Assembly (NCBI RefSeq): GCF_035222275.1
Contig: NW_026946359.1
Span: 1-64,000 of the forward strand
Length of the DNA: 64,000 nt
Reading direction: 5' to 3'
Origin: Podospora bellae-mahoneyi
Taxonomy: Eukaryota > Ascomycota > Sordariomycetes > Sordariales > Podosporaceae
The notes under the pieces: generated by a model
What the model was told of the DNA's origin: nothing
Databases searched by the model: none
Seen by the model: only the letters and a program-made list of their open reading frames with translations
Part shown: positions 1 through 11,932 of the stretch, piece by piece
How positions within the stretch are numbered: position 1 is the stretch's first letter
How the letters are laid out: each line of letters opens with the position of its first letter
Program-made: the position numbers and the translations under genes

Positions 1-1
1 G

Positions 2-726
2 TCCGCCATTGCTGAAGGCAGGGCCCTCAAGAAAGGGCCGAGACCGACGTTAACAACGCCACCGGAAGCTTGCCCACTCCAAGACACTCCTTGCAGAACA
101 AAGAGGCAAATTCGCAGCCCGGCGCCGGCGCATTTGCGGGCTTATGACAGGATCTGGCGCATCCAGCTCTGTCTCACTCCTGGGGACCTCACTTAACATT
201 TACCATCTGCGATTTGCCACGCTCCCCAGCACGATTTACGACGACGCACTCCTCAAAGGGAACTGGGCTTGATACCCTGGCGCTGCGCTGGGGTATATGT
301 AACTGACAGACAACCTGCAGTGTTACCTGGTGTTCCACTGCCCCTATCCCATCCGGGCAATACGGGTCTCGGTCAACCATCCGGATGAATTTCGCAACTA
401 CCAGACACACAACGAGATTTCCCGCTCTATGTTCCTAGGAGGTCAAGCGCGCAATACCGTTTCGACTATGGGTGGTTTCTACTCAACAAGGATATCGAGA
501 CGTTGTGTGTCAGCCAGGGTTGAAGGTTGTGGACATCAGGCACACGCTACCGAACCTGAAGTATCTGCTGTATGTCTGCAGCGCGGGTACGGACGAGATA
601 CCAGATCGGGAAGAGAGGCGGAGTCAGGGGTTGTGGGCGGGACGGTATAGGAACTTGACGGTGGCGGGGATGACAGCAGATGATGAGGCGAGTAGCTTTG
701 GAGGGAGTAGGAGGCAGCGATGCTAG
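2..726 (+). other. Possible coding remnant, unrecognised
   Basis: An open frame runs in from the window edge to about 198, and another open stretch (about 440-726) reads like protein (FDYGWFLLNKDIETLC, then HTLPNLKYLLYV). The two are in different frames with no obvious intron between them. It could be the 3' part of a gene that starts outside the window, with introns or indels I cannot place. I recognise no family. Confidence 0.22.
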
Positions 727-1068
727 CAGTGTCGTTGGTGGTATTGGGCAGAGGAGGGCGAGGATCTGAGGGGAAGATTATCGGCGGCAGTACCGGGAAC
801 AGGGGTGGGCTGGGTTTGAGGAAGCGGAGGTCAAGATGACGTTGCCGGACGAAAGGGATGAGGAGAGTGTTGCGCGGTAGAGTTTTGTCCTACAGGCGCG
901 TTTAGCATTATCAGCAACTGGCATGGATGGGTATCATTAGGTTGTTTGCAGCTTCAAGAATTTGAGATACCCTTTTACTTGGTACCATTTCTCAAAAGAA
1001 ACTACATCTTGTTGTTCTATCGACTACCAACCCCACCACACATAAAGCCCATTGGCTGAAACATTTAT
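727..1068. other. Intergenic, nothing recognised
   Basis: No conserved coding, RNA or repeat signal seen. It would contain the 3' flank of the minus-strand gene that ends at 1069. Confidence 0.4.
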
Positions 1069-1572
1069 CTACACAGCCTCAAAAGTCTGACTGCCAACAT
1101 AAGAGGGTTGGGCTGAGCAACCCAGTCGGCCGCGGGCTGAAAAGTCCAAGATCACCGAGGTCCCGACGACGTGAACATCCGACACCACGATCCGGTACTC
1201 GTTGAACGGGGTCTTGTTCACCGGAGGAACACGAGAGGGTCGCTGCTCGAGGTCCAATGGCCAGAGTTGGCGGGGATGGTGCTGCCCGGAGGTGGTGTGC
1301 GAGAAGTTGACGGTGATGTTTTCGGGGAGGAGGGTTGGGGTGGCGGCGTAGCCGGGGAGTTTGTTAGTCGGTGTGGAGGGGGTGAGAAAGGGGGGTTGAG
1401 GTTTGACGAGCAGGAGGTGGAGGGCAGGTTGCTGTGAACTTGGAGAAGCGGGCAGAGGTGGAGTGGCGGGCTTCGATGGCGGCCGGGGCGGGAGCAGGAG
1501 CAGGAGCCCGCGGTGGTGAGGGTGGTGAGGAGGGGCCAAGGGGGCGGTGGTGAGGAGGGTGGTGAGCTTCAT
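1069..1572 (-). CDS. Putative small secreted protein
   Basis: A minus-strand frame of 167 codons starts MKLTTLLTTAPLA, which resembles a signal-peptide start. Its C-terminal half (ENITVNFSHTTSGQ, then NEYRIVVSDVHVVGTSVILD) looks like a beta-rich secreted domain. The middle is proline-rich in this frame. In the next frame the same bases read APAPAPAAIEARHSTSARF and KFTATC, a more convincing mature N-terminus after a cleavage site, so I suspect one or two one-base indels in the C-rich stretch, as in other genes of this window. No named family is recognised. Function unknown; secretion is an inference from the N-terminus only. Confidence 0.45.
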   Translation of the reverse strand: MKLTTLLTTAPLAPPHHPHHRGLLLLLPPRPPSKPATPPLPASPSSQQPALHLLLVKPQPPFLTPSTPTNKLPGYAATPTLLPENITVNFSHTTSGQHHPRQLWPLDLEQRPSRVPPVNKTPFNEYRIVVSDVHVVGTSVILDFSARGRLGCSAQPSYVGSQTFEAV

Positions 1573-2308
1573 TTTGAGAGTTGGAAGTGAGCAAGTTGGT
1601 TGTGTCTGTTGGTGATGAGGATGGTAAAAGAAAACAGAGGTGTGGTGGGGAACATGGCCTTCTTATAGAGGATTTCTTCCACGCTTTTCTCTCCTGAAGA
1701 GGTTATTTGTCATTGATTCTCAGGGATGCCATGTTGACGCTTGGGAGCTTCAATAGTGCCATGTAGCCTGTTCCTTTGTAAAGGGTGTTGCATGAGGCTA
1801 TCCAGGTGGCCTGCCTCACGAGTCCATTGTTTTGCACGCAATGCAATCAGATCACGCCCAGGATTTGGTACGACATGCTCATTCGCACTTTGCCCCTGGC
1901 ACTATGCTACATATAGGAGTCCTGTTTTTTGGTTGGTAACTGGGCTAACCTTTGGCAAGACCGTCTGCTCTCGAAACTTGAATATGAGGCAGCTCCCAGC
2001 ACAACTGGAGTCAGTCCAATACTGCTGCTAACGGATCACTCGAGCAACTTGACGGCGTCTCTCCGAGTGTTGCTCTGTTGTCTCATAGACTGTCCCCTCA
2101 AAATGGTGAATGTGGTAGTCCCCATACCTATGCGATAGTCTGACATAACTGTGTGACCAAAACGCTTGGGTCGACCTCCTCTCAGTTCTAGCGTGACTCT
2201 GCCAGCTTCATGTTTAGACATCTCACCGTCGGGGGAAAATGTAAGACAAGGATGGCAAAAAGTCCGAACCTGTCACTCACAGAAATCTCTAGCTTGAAAC
2301 GTCTAGTG
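1573..2308. other. Intergenic, nothing recognised
   Basis: Lies between the small secreted gene and the 3' end of the PTH11-like gene. Short frames occur on both strands but none has a recognisable domain or continues through a credible intron. Confidence 0.4.
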
Positions 2309-4127
2309 TCAGCCCCAGGAAGGCTCTCGGACCAATTCAAGTGTGGCGGACATGTAAGTCATGATCCTACCCGTCAACTTGTAACTGACAGGTTCTAGTG
2401 GTCTTTCGAAAACCAAACAACCCACCGCCACAATGACACACCGAACGGCATTCAACTTCCACCGAGAACCCGAAGAGCATGAACAAGAATAGAAAAATTT
2501 GTCACCAAAGTCACTACTACTCCTTTGTGATAGTAACCTCGTATCAACTCTAATCCTGTCATCCGGCACCGCAGCCCCAGGACTTAACCTGCCCGTCCTG
2601 AGCATATAATCCATCCGAGCATCCTCCCCCGGCCGACTCCTGCTAACCAGAGACCTCAGGCTGACAGGACTAGAACTCAAGTTTTTCCCCCTCTCAACAT
2701 CCACTGCCCACCCAGAATCCGTCCCATCCCTAATCTCCACATACCGATCATGATTCCCCCTCACCCCCATCGCTCCCCCATCCACCACCCCAAGCCAATG
2801 TTTGCTGTTCCTCCTACTCCCTCCCTTTTCCTGAAAGTTCTCCGACTCCTCCCCCGACGACCCCAATCCCTGGAATCCATACTGCAAATCCGTCGGACTG
2901 GCCAACGACCCCAAGTCATTCCGCACTCCCTTTGACGGCCTGCTCCCAATCGTAGGAGGCCCTCGTCCGTTGATCCGCCCCTCCGCGTAATTATAATACT
3001 GGTTGCTATCCCCCGCACCACTTTGCCCATTCGACGATCCTGATGCCCTCGAGCTGAGAAGCCCAGGGAAGAACTTGGCGATAAAAGGTTTCAACGTCAT
3101 GACACAGGCGCAAACAATAGCACCGTTAACCTCAACTGCGGTAAGATAGCTGAGCTCGGCAGCGGCGTAGGTGAAATCAAGGTCGGTCTGAACCCGAATA
3201 AGCTGCATCAGTCGAAGGATAGAAATAAAACAGACCAAGAACCCAAAACCAAACACCCCCGACAATGCCAGCTTCTGGCGGCGAGGGAGGCGGATGGACC
3301 AGACAACCGGCATGGGCAACAAAAAGATCAAAAAGTCAGTCACTATTTCCCCTTGTTAGCTGTCTCTCCCCGAGAGATGAACCCAAGGCAACAACAAACC
3401 CATATGCATCCCCGTATTGCTCCACCAAACACTCTGCGCATGGCAGTACTTTTTCTCCACGGTAAAATCCCAATAGCTATTCAGCGGTATACACGCCGTA
3501 AACGTCGCCAGCGCCATGAACAGGTGCGTGATGATCACAATCCCGAGCAGGATCTGCCCCGCCAACCTCGCCCACTTGAAGGTGAACAAATGGATATACA
3601 GCAGCAGGATGCTGATTTTGGAGAAGCAAAGCGTGATGAGGTAGAACAAGATGCAGTACCAGGCCGCCCGGCCCCAGGCAATCGCCGAGGGGGTGTCGTT
3701 GGGGTCAAGATCCCAGACGTGCTGACCTGCGCCGTGTGTTGCTTGTTCAATCACCCCTCCGCATGTTGCGCCAGCGAATATCTGATCATGGCTTGTGTTA
3801 GAAAGTGTAGCAAAATTCGCACAAAGCTAGACGTGAAAATACCAAGGCAACAAGTATACTCCAGTCTGAGCCCCCAATCACTTTGATCAGGACCCCTCTA
3901 GTGTAAAATCGGAGGGCCACAAAAAGGGCTGCGATGAACCAACATATCGAAGCCGAGGCAATGATATTGACCATAAGAGAGTCATGGGCTAGACCTGCAA
4001 AGTCGACTACTGGGGCCCCTGGCGGCGGCGGCGGCGGTGGTGGTGAGGATGATGATGATGATGATGATGGCGGAGGTGGAGAATCTGGTGAGGGGTTGGG
4101 TGGTAATGTGGTGGCGGTGTCAATCAT
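2309..4127 (-). CDS. PTH11-like integral membrane protein (fungal rhodopsin-fold domain)
   Basis: Three minus-strand exons: about 4127-3830, 3780-3400 and 3343-2309. They encode a seven-helix protein of the fungal rhodopsin-like/PTH11 group, usually plasma-membrane receptors of unknown ligand. Exon 1 has a Pro/Ser-rich N-terminus (coded by the GGC/GAT repeats at 4021-4075) and a first helix followed by LRFYTRGVLIKVIGGSDW, the usual loop. Exon 2 holds SKISILLLYIHLF and the TACIPLNSYWD segment (usually TxCxPxxxxW). Exon 3 starts with the VTDFLIFLLPMPVVW helix and carries two more helices. The long Ser/Gly/Arg-rich tail after FFPGLL is cytoplasmic in this family. The exact C-terminal stop is uncertain because the last ~60 codons are atypical. 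No CFEM domain is present. Confidence 0.8.
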
Positions 4128-5877
4128 GGTGATTGACGACTATGTATGGTAGCAATCGATCCAACTTTGTCCTGCTATTCGCCCTGGACGCTCCAACATA
4201 GTGTTGCAACCATACACACTAGGAAAGCTTCAAGTCCCGACGGAGTGGTTTGACAGCTTCTTGGTTGACCTTAGCTTGTGGGATAGGGTAGCCGGGGAGG
4301 GAACACAAAAACGAATGTCGGTTTAGAAAGAATGAAGCAAAAAAGGGTCTGAGCTGGGGTAAATTTGGCTCCTATCTTAGCTGACTATATACCAGACACG
4401 GATACATGAACACGGCATCGGGCTGGGAAACTTGTGCATCTGGGGTAATTAAAAGACGAGATGGAGGGTTCTGTATCCGAATATGCAGCTGCGGAATGAA
4501 GAGTCTGGGGTCGAGCAAGCAGAAGCGGGGCAGAGCAGGCATACCGAGAGGTATCTGTCAAATGGCAGAGACGGGAACCGATGCGACGTTGTCTCGGTTG
4601 GGCCAAGAACTTTTGGGGAGAGGAAGCTGAAGTTCGGGTCTGCCTCAAGATATAGCTTCGGCAATTCTTATGCTTGGGCAATAACGAAGATGCGCACGGA
4701 CAAGGACGGACGGCAGCGAGATAGTGGGTTGGGCATGTTGCATGGGGCAGCAGTTTGGTACTGTTGGTGCCTGTCAGCGCTGTCAGCAAGCCCCGAACCA
4801 AGGTGTAAGGGATATCCAGATATGGAGAGACCGGATGGACGAGATCGGCGGCGGTGGAAGCATATGGGATCGCGAGATTGCAAAAAGATCGGATGACACT
4901 TGAGCCAGCGCAGAAGTGCAGGTTGGATCATGCGGCTAAGACATGACGTTTCAACTGTTCAGGGCCAGGGAACAACGGGGATCTGAGGGTCCGTTGCACA
5001 ATCGACATTGCGAGGATCTCATCTGAAAGCGACGGAACAGGGTAACTTAATAGAATGAGGAATGGTGCATTTGGTGCATTGGCTGTGGCGCAAATATTGA
5101 GCAAGAGAAGATAGGAGGATAGTTCCCTCGATGGGTGCCTGTGCGTGCAGTCGAAATGCAACCCTGTAGCAACTGCCATTAGCAAAACAGCTTATTATGT
5201 GGGGACCAAGGAAAGAGCACTGAATGAAGATGCATTGCTCTGTGTAATCAAAAGAGGCATTCTCAAACCAGACACACTCCGGGTCTTGTATCTGGCCGAC
5301 CGGCCGGATAAATCAACAGAAGAAAGACTTGCCCCGGTAACCACAACTGGGAGCTGTTGGTTGGTGGCTTCGTAATTGGCCTCCGCGATTGTAGCCATTG
5401 GAGGGGCAATAGCCGGCAGGCACTTTTCAATATGTTTTGATTGCCGCCTGGTAGCGAGGATGATATGATATTAAACTGGAACTGCAAAGAGATGGCGCAC
5501 AGATGGGAACTTCATCAATAGTAGGTAGGACCCTTGTATTATCATGTCCAGATATTCAGGTTTTCTTACATTATTATGTTCCCGTATTCATCGCATTGGC
5601 CTTGAAGGAGAGGTACTCAGCATGATTCAAACAGGATTCGACAAGCGTAACCTATCAATGATTGTTCAAAGCTCTGCAAGAGAAGAAAACCACAGCCAAC
5701 AGAGATAAGGGTATTACTCGCTAGCCTATGTATATATGTACCTGCCTATGCTCTCTTGCATTTGCCGCCCTCTTATTTTTGTACTGCCAGCTGCTTTCAC
5801 CTCTGCTCAGCACAAAGAGACAGAATCTTTGTTAACATGGCAAAACCTTAATCTAAAGATAACTCTTACGACCAACC
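4128..5877. other. Long intergenic region, nothing recognised
   Basis: Holds the presumed promoter of the PTH11-like gene (start at 4127) and the 3' flank of the DJ-1-like gene. Overlapping frames around 4385-4930 exist on both strands, but none shows a conserved motif or a supported exon structure. Confidence 0.4.
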
Positions 5878-6668
5878 TCACACAATAACCCTCCTCTCAC
5901 CTTCTTTGACGGGGTAAAACTGGCCAGCCTGCCCTCCAGGATTAAACTCCAACCCCTCAAGCGCCATAATGTTGACAAACTCCTTGTCAAAGTTGTCCAG
6001 ACAATACCTCGCAATCATGTCGATACCTATCCACAAAGGTTAGCCACCGTTATCAGTTCAGCACTGAGTTTGGAAACTTACCAGCCCCCGCCCTCCCGCT
6101 GTCCAGAGCTCCCCTTGCCATCCCCCTCATAAGGCTTCTCATCCACCACCCACCTCTGGTAAACCCACTCGGTGCCGGGAAATCCCGCTCGCGCCACAGG
6201 CAAAAACTCCTTGTTGGTGGTCACCTTCTTCCCCTCCAACAACCCAGTCGAAGCCAGCCACAAGCTCCCAATGCAAGTCGTCATCCACACCCTCGTCTTG
6301 CCCCAGGCCTCCTTCATGAACCTGTCCGCTGCTTCAGGTCTATGGGTGGGCAGCGGGCCGCCAATGAGGATGATGTCAAGGTCCCTCGGACAGTCATCAT
6401 AGGTCACATTGGGCAAGAATCTGAACCCGCCGATGGAGTTTGGCAGGGAGGCGTTGGGGGGCGTGGTGGTTGCCGGTTCGAGGGAGGAGGCGATGTAAAA
6501 GAACTCAATGTTCATTGCGTGAGGGGTAAAGGCGCCAAACTTGGGGTCGAGAGGAAGGACCTGGTTCAAGTAGCTGGCCGAGAGGTTGCCGAAGAGATCG
6601 ATGCCCATGATGTCGGAGAGCTGGACTAGCTCGAGGAGGACGCCGATGCGGAGGGTTTTGGGGGACAT
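5878..6668 (-). CDS. DJ-1/PfpI family protein
   Basis: Class I glutamine-amidotransferase-like (DJ-1/PfpI) protein of about 220 residues in two exons; the last is about 6027-5878, ending ERRVIV. The start at 6668 (MSPKTLRIGVLLE) fits family starts; an upstream in-frame M is less likely. Seen: GIDLFGNL near the N-terminus, DIILIGGP before the elbow, and the nucleophile elbow TTCIGSLWLAS followed by GLLEGKKVTTNKEF. The usual TTHW of PfpI proteases is TTNK here, so protease activity is unlikely. The family includes isocyanide hydratases, glyoxalases and chaperone-like proteins; the substrate cannot be told. Near the exon end (6090-6120) the expected LWTS...AGAGIDM is out of frame and is restored if two short runs (GGGG and a C) each lack one base. 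Confidence 0.82.
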
Positions 6669-7174
6669 CTTGGTCTTGATGGAAGCGTTGATGTCGTTGC
6701 TGAAATGATTGAGTGACTGTGTGTTGATCAAGATACTCGAGCAAAAGAAAGGTGTGGATGGGGGACTTACTTATACCATCCTGGACTCAATTCCCTCCGT
6801 TGCTGGCCGGACCGAGCTCACCGCGCGGCGAATGAACCTGTCGTGCTACGGACGTACCGCTGTCGGAGACTAACAGAGACCGTTACACCTGGCACCGGAG
6901 TCCGTTGCGAATTCTGAGGTGACCTACCGAGTGCACTCGGAGCCATCCAGTTTGGCCCCGAGCCCAGTCGGAAGTTACCTGCATCGTGCACGGTGAAGGG
7001 AAAGTAAGAACACGGCGCAGGTAGTCTTGACCTCTATTTAGGGCCACTCGCTCAACCCTAACCCGACAGTAGCTAGAGCCGCACAAAGATGTAACCTTCC
7101 TGAACCACAGACTCCACCACACACAACATGAAGATGGAGTCGTCAAAAATAGAGTTTCAAAAAGAAAGTCTAGA
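6669..7174. other. Intergenic, nothing recognised
   Basis: Upstream region of the DJ-1-like gene and downstream flank of the tRNA gene. No coding similarity seen. Confidence 0.4.
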
Positions 7175-7246
7175 TGCCCACAGCCAGAATTGAACTGACG
7201 ACCTTGTCATTACTAGTGACACGCTCTACCACTGAGCCATGCGGGC
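7175..7246 (-). tRNA. tRNA-Thr (AGT)
   Basis: The minus strand folds into a complete 72-nt cloverleaf without intron. The acceptor stem is GCCCGCA with TGTGGGC (one G-T pair). The D arm is GCTC/GAGC. The anticodon arm is TGTCA-CTAGTAA-TGACA, giving anticodon AGT (Thr, read as inosine), followed by a 5-nt variable loop. The T arm is GTCAG-TTCAATT-CTGGC and the discriminator base is A. CCA is not encoded, as in eukaryotes. Internal promoter boxes are present in the D and T arms. Confidence 0.93.
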
Positions 7247-7625
7247 TGATGATTGGTTGTTGTTGGTGATGTTGGCGGATGATGGGCTTCTGAAGGTGTT
7301 GGAATGGGATGTCAGTGTGTATGTAAAAGATAGGATGGGGAAATGGTGCTGCAAATTTGGTAAGCCATTGGGCGAAATGCTCAAGTGACAAAAAGGCAAG
7401 AGCAATGGAAGGGGATTGAAGGGGATCATCAGGGTTCGCGCTGCTGCTCCTTGCAGCCTCAGTTCTCAAAGCTGCGGACACATAAGCACGTGATTGCGCG
7501 ACAGCCACCTGTTCAGGGGCGCGCTAAAGCTTAAGTGGAAAATGCATTTCTTCTGCTGCATGTTTGCATCAAGTTGCGACAACATCCCATCTCATCAACC
7601 ACGCATCACCGAGAATCTGGACGCC
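7247..7625. other. Intergenic: tRNA upstream flank and DUF7918 promoter
   Basis: Short spacer between the divergent tRNA-Thr and the DUF7918 gene. No other feature seen. Confidence 0.4.
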
Positions 7626-8876
7626 ATGGCTATTCTCCCATCCATTCCTGGTCTCACCGTGACAGTGGAGGTGGCAGACAGACCCACGAAAGAATATGAC
7701 GACCCCGACGCGGATTCCATGCAGATTGAGATGCAACGTGACGAGTTTGATCACCACGCCACCCCCGACCTTCCGTATATCATCAAGTACATTGAAGCCA
7801 AACCTGGGGCCTTTTATCATTACCGAGTCAGCATTCAGCCTCGACGATTTCACTACGTATCCGATCATGTTGGCTTCACTGTCGTCAATGACGGCCGCGA
7901 GACAGGCATGACCCATTTAACATTTAATGACCGTGTCGAGAAACTCGGTCTCAGCCTCGTAGAGCGGACAGTGGGTTCGACGGTGTCACGAACTCGTGGG
8001 GGTAACTACATCAATCGATTTTTTTGTTTTTCAGCTCTCAATGTTGGTAGGTTGACTTTCCGTGGGGGGGTCAGATGTTATGGGAAGATACTCACTAGGT
8101 GATAATGATGGCAGTCGAGTCGGACCAGTTCACGACCGATCAAGTCAAAAAGCAGACCGCTCGAGCGAAAGAAACCGGGGTTCTTAAAGTCCATTTGTAT
8201 CACATGGACGTATCTGAAGGCTATAAGCCGCAAATAATCAGTGGTTCTGGTACCGAGAATGAAAGGACGGTGACCATGGCCGAAAAAAGCCCTCAAAGGG
8301 CAGGGCTGTTGACTGCGTCACGAGGTTTGTCACATTTCTGCCATGACAACTGAACCCGAATGACTTACAGCTGTTTCTAGCTCCGTCGTTCGCCCTCGGG
8401 CTGATCATCCTGGGTTGTACCCAACAGACAACTATCATGATCCGAAAAAACGCCCCTTTGCGGTTTTTGAGTTCCGTTATCGTTCGAAAGGTTAGTGCAA
8501 AACAAAGAGCCCGAGCTGCAGCTAGCCCGTTGCTTACGAGATGTTTTTTCAGAGGGTCTCATCAAAGAAGGCATTATTCCGCGGCCAACGGTCTCCGGCG
8601 ATGTCCAGGAGATGAGTGAAACAGAGGTTCGACGGAAGTTGGCAGAGCTTCTGGAGAAGCAAAAGGTGCGAATTTGAATGCGCTGAAATTTGACACTGAT
8701 CAGGCGTAAAGCTGACAACAGAATAGTTTGGACCGGACACGAAGCCTGCGAGGCTCAAGCGCGAAGCTGACAGGATGGAAGTAGACGATTGGGCCCCAGA
8801 TCCTGCCTTCGAGACTCGATACAAAACTCGGAGATTATCCCATGGCCAGATGGAGATTGATCTCACCGAGGACTGA
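7626..8876 (+). CDS. DUF7918 family protein, copy 1
   Basis: Fungal protein of unknown function carrying the DUF7918 domain, about 330 residues in four or five exons. The start at 7626 (MAILPSIPGLTVTVEV, EYDDPDADSM) is the typical family start. Later landmarks: YIIKYIEAKPGAFYHYRV in exon 1; VESDQFTTDQVKKQTARAK and VHLYHM after an intron at about 8046-8114; KKRPFAVFEFRYRSK; GLIKEGIIPRP after an intron ending near 8551; and a Lys/Arg-rich tail ending EIDLTED. Around 8280-8320 the family-like reading (AEKALKG, then AVDCVTR) lies out of frame with the open frame (AEKSPQRAGLL), consistent with one extra A and one extra G. No biochemical role is known. A related copy lies in inverted orientation just downstream. 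Confidence 0.72.
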
Positions 8877-9263
8877 TGAGCTCGACGAGGGAAATCTGTT
8901 GGGTGTTTTGGGACTGTCTATTTTCAGTGTGTCTTTTCCATGAGTGCATTATAATGGACGGGTACACCTATAAAAGGCGTTTGGGGGCTTCGGGAAAAAC
9001 CATGTCTTTGCGCTTGGGATGGCAATATCTTCGGTCATGACTAGCATGGACAGCTGCAACATGGGTGCACATAGAATATTCTTAATGTAATACTTTGTGA
9101 TTTGGTTTTGGGGCTGTCTACTATCGCAACCAACTCAACGTATGGTGGCATCGGTCCTCTGGTATGTTGACTACGTAAATCAACAATGAGAGCAAAGAGA
9201 TGACATAATCCTGGCTACTCCATAATCTCTGTGTTAAAAGGTCACCATTGCCTCCTGGCCCCA
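8877..9263. other. Intergenic between convergent DUF7918 copies
   Basis: Shared 3' flank of the two convergent DUF7918 genes. No coding signal seen. Confidence 0.4.
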
Positions 9264-10580
9264 TTAACCTGTGTCGCCGGTGAGGTCAACAAGCGTGTCT
9301 TCATCCTCGCCATCCCCTTCTGATTTCAGAATCTCTGTGCAGGACACTCGCCTGGTTCTCTTGTGTTGGTTCGTATGGCATCGGCGTGGGTCATTCTTGG
9401 AATCGTCGTCACTCTCGTCCCCTCTCGCTTGATTGTCTTGATGTCGCGAACAGTCTCAATCTCCTCCTATTGTTCCTAGGGGTTCAAACAACAGGGTTAG
9501 CGTCTGACATGATGATATGATATCCGTGTGGCTATGTGTTCTCATGCTAGCTTACCTTTTCGCGCTTCAAAGCCTTGAGCAGCGCCTCCTTCCTCTTCCC
9601 GTCACTCATCTGAGCAACTTGTTCTTCGAGGGAGGGCTCGGGAATGATACCTTGTTTTATGAGGCCGTCTGTTTATTGAATCAGCATCATATTTCCAGAC
9701 ACCAGCACCGGCTTCGGTATCAGCTGAGAAATACTACTTACCCTTGTGACGATAGCGAAAGTCGTATCGAGCAAAAGGTCGCTCCCAGGGTCCAACATCG
9801 CGCCGTCGCGTAATGTTATGCTAGTCCTTAGCCGGGATGGTACAGGTTGAAAGGTGGCCCGACAATTCAAGGCTTGCCATCAAGTGCTTTGATTGCGGCT
9901 TGTTGCGGGATGGTTTCTGATGGCAGTGAGGAAATACCAGTTGGCCCCTCAAACCGATTCCTTTCTCGTGACTCGATTGTTCCAATGTGGTTGAAGAGTT
10001 CGACAATAAAGGGCCCATATTTCTTGGTCTTTTTGGTTCCTTTTGTAGTGGTGTCAAAGCTTTCCGCTGCGATTACCATGCTGTTAGCATTTATGCAGCA
10101 TCCGTCATGTGCCTGTTTACGGGTTACTTAGTTTTTTATTTACTCACTCACGTCAAGATTACCAAATGTAAACTACAGATGACGGTTCAGTCCTTTATTC
10201 CACAGCATATTCATTAACCTCCCCGGCGGCGTGTTTGTCGGCACAGACGTAGGAAGTCAGGACTGATGGTGATCGTTGTACCAAACGCCTCCTCCGTGGA
10301 TCTTCAATCCTGTGCCATCTACAAGAAGATGCGCTTTGACGTAGCTTGTAGACCACTCGTACGTACGGTTCTTGTCCCCAGTGACGCGATAACCCAAGCT
10401 GTTGAGTCGAAAGGCGAAACTGGTGCCAGAACAGCCTCAATATACTTGCCAACGTGAGGGGTCCCGTCATGTTCATGGTTGCCCATCAGCTTCGGCGGGA
10501 GGGATCGGGTTGTACTCCGTGGCTGTCTCACAGTTGATTTCAACGGTGACGGAAATACCGAGGACGTCGATGATCGCCAT
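9264..10580 (-). CDS. DUF7918 family protein, copy 2 (frame interrupted)
   Basis: Second DUF7918 gene, tail-to-tail with copy 1. The start at 10580 reads MAIIDVLGISVTVEI then TATEYN, matching copy 1. GKYIEA and SFAFRLNSLGYRVTGD follow, but in three different frames (breaks near 10490 and 10440), each explained by one base too many or too few in a short run. Downstream are ERPFARYDFRYRHK, then after an 82-nt intron GLIKQGIIPEPSLEEQVAQM, parallel to copy 1, and a tail ending LVDLTGD like the EIDLTED of copy 1. A TAG also lies at about 9820. It may be a live gene with sequencing errors or a decaying duplicate; protein divergence from copy 1 shows the duplication is old. Confidence 0.6.
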
Positions 10581-11932
10581 GATGGGATCCTGGCGGCGGT
10601 GGAATATGGACCAAAGCCAAGCAGTGAGAGTCGTTGAAAGCTGCGCCAAAGTGGCAGCTGTTTGGGGAAAAGAGGAGTCGGGAAGTGGAAGTGAGGAGGA
10701 AAATTGGTCTGGCGTCGGGAAGAATATTTATCTCTCCTATTCTTTGTTTACCGCCCCACAACTCCGCTGGCGACAACAGATGAGATGGAAAGACTAAATT
10801 CCAAGATAAAGCTCCTGAATCAAAAGGAAGGAGCGCAAGATTTGCCAAACACAAGCACCGCCTCATCAGGCAGAATCCCAGATGAGATGACAAGGTTCGT
10901 ATCCAGGCCAGAATCACGCGAGAAACAACCAAGAAGTTCTGACCTGCCCCCTAGACTTCCTACCATACAAAAAGATGAACGATAGTGTCCAAGCCTCCGT
11001 CCTCGAGCAGCCTGTTTTCTCAGTGTCTGGCTAGCCGAAGACGAACACAAATGAAGAAGTGATAGGGCCAGAAAACTTTCCCCAATAGAAAGTAGTTCAT
11101 CATCTCTGTCCCGATGACCACAGACAAATATACATGGATTGTTGACCCCCATTATATGGAACCAAAAGGACATCCTACCCATAGGGTAGGCCAGGTGGTA
11201 CATATCTCTACACACTAACCTTCGTCACCGACCTGCTTGCGCCGACGCCCCCGGGACCGAGGAGGACTTCCTCACAATGCGGAGCCGAGATCGTACTACG
11301 ACTTCCAAACACTGGTTGGCAAGCGTATACAACGGTAAGGTATCATCTGTGAAAATGTGCAAGCTGGTATGAATTCGGGGATGAACAGAGAGGGTGATGA
11401 TACAATCGCAGATCAGACATTTGGCTCGTCGTGGGAGACTACTTCAAGCAACCTTTGAGCTGGAAACAATATGAATGACACCATCGTGCTGATTTGGAAT
11501 GTACGCTCTGATAATCTTACAGGATGAACATCAATCTGTATTGACTTTCCTGCAACCAACACCATCCGCGAGTGACAAGTAGACGACATGAAGATCTTCA
11601 CCCAGCATAAAGTTCACATCCAGGTATTGGGCAATTCCAGTCCATCTCTCCGCTGGACAGCACCAGAATCACACTGCTAACAAAATCTCCTTCACTGATG
11701 CCAGAGTTCCAAACCACTATCAAAGCCAATGCCCATATGCACGCGGCCGCAAAGCTGCCTGTTTGCTCCGCCGCTTGGCCACTCAAACCCCGAGACAGCT
11801 CCCATTTCAGGTTCGTGCAGGGCTCAATTAAAAGGCCGAGATATAGTTGCCTTGAAGCTAGAGCTGTCGCTAGAGGATCTCGAGGCGAAGATGGACGAAT
11901 TTGGAGGAGTTGACTCGGCCTTTTTGAGGGAA
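10581..11932. other. Intergenic, nothing firmly recognised
   Basis: Promoter side of DUF7918 copy 2 and 3' side of the gene at 11933. A plus-strand frame at 11729-12019 has a charged helical reading (LEDLEAKMDEF) but no family match, and it overlaps the end of the minus-strand gene. Confidence 0.35.

Noticed and set aside
3353-3886. Open frame of 177 codons on the plus strand
   Set aside because: It is the antisense of PTH11-like exon 2, which has clear membrane helices and introns; no motif on the plus strand.
4385-4931. Overlapping open frames on both strands
   Set aside because: Neither strand shows a conserved motif or a credible start context; likely chance frames in GC-rich spacer.
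9264-10580. Calling DUF7918 copy 2 a certain pseudogene
   Set aside because: Its frame breaks sit at short runs like the probable sequencing errors in housekeeping genes, so loss of function is not shown.
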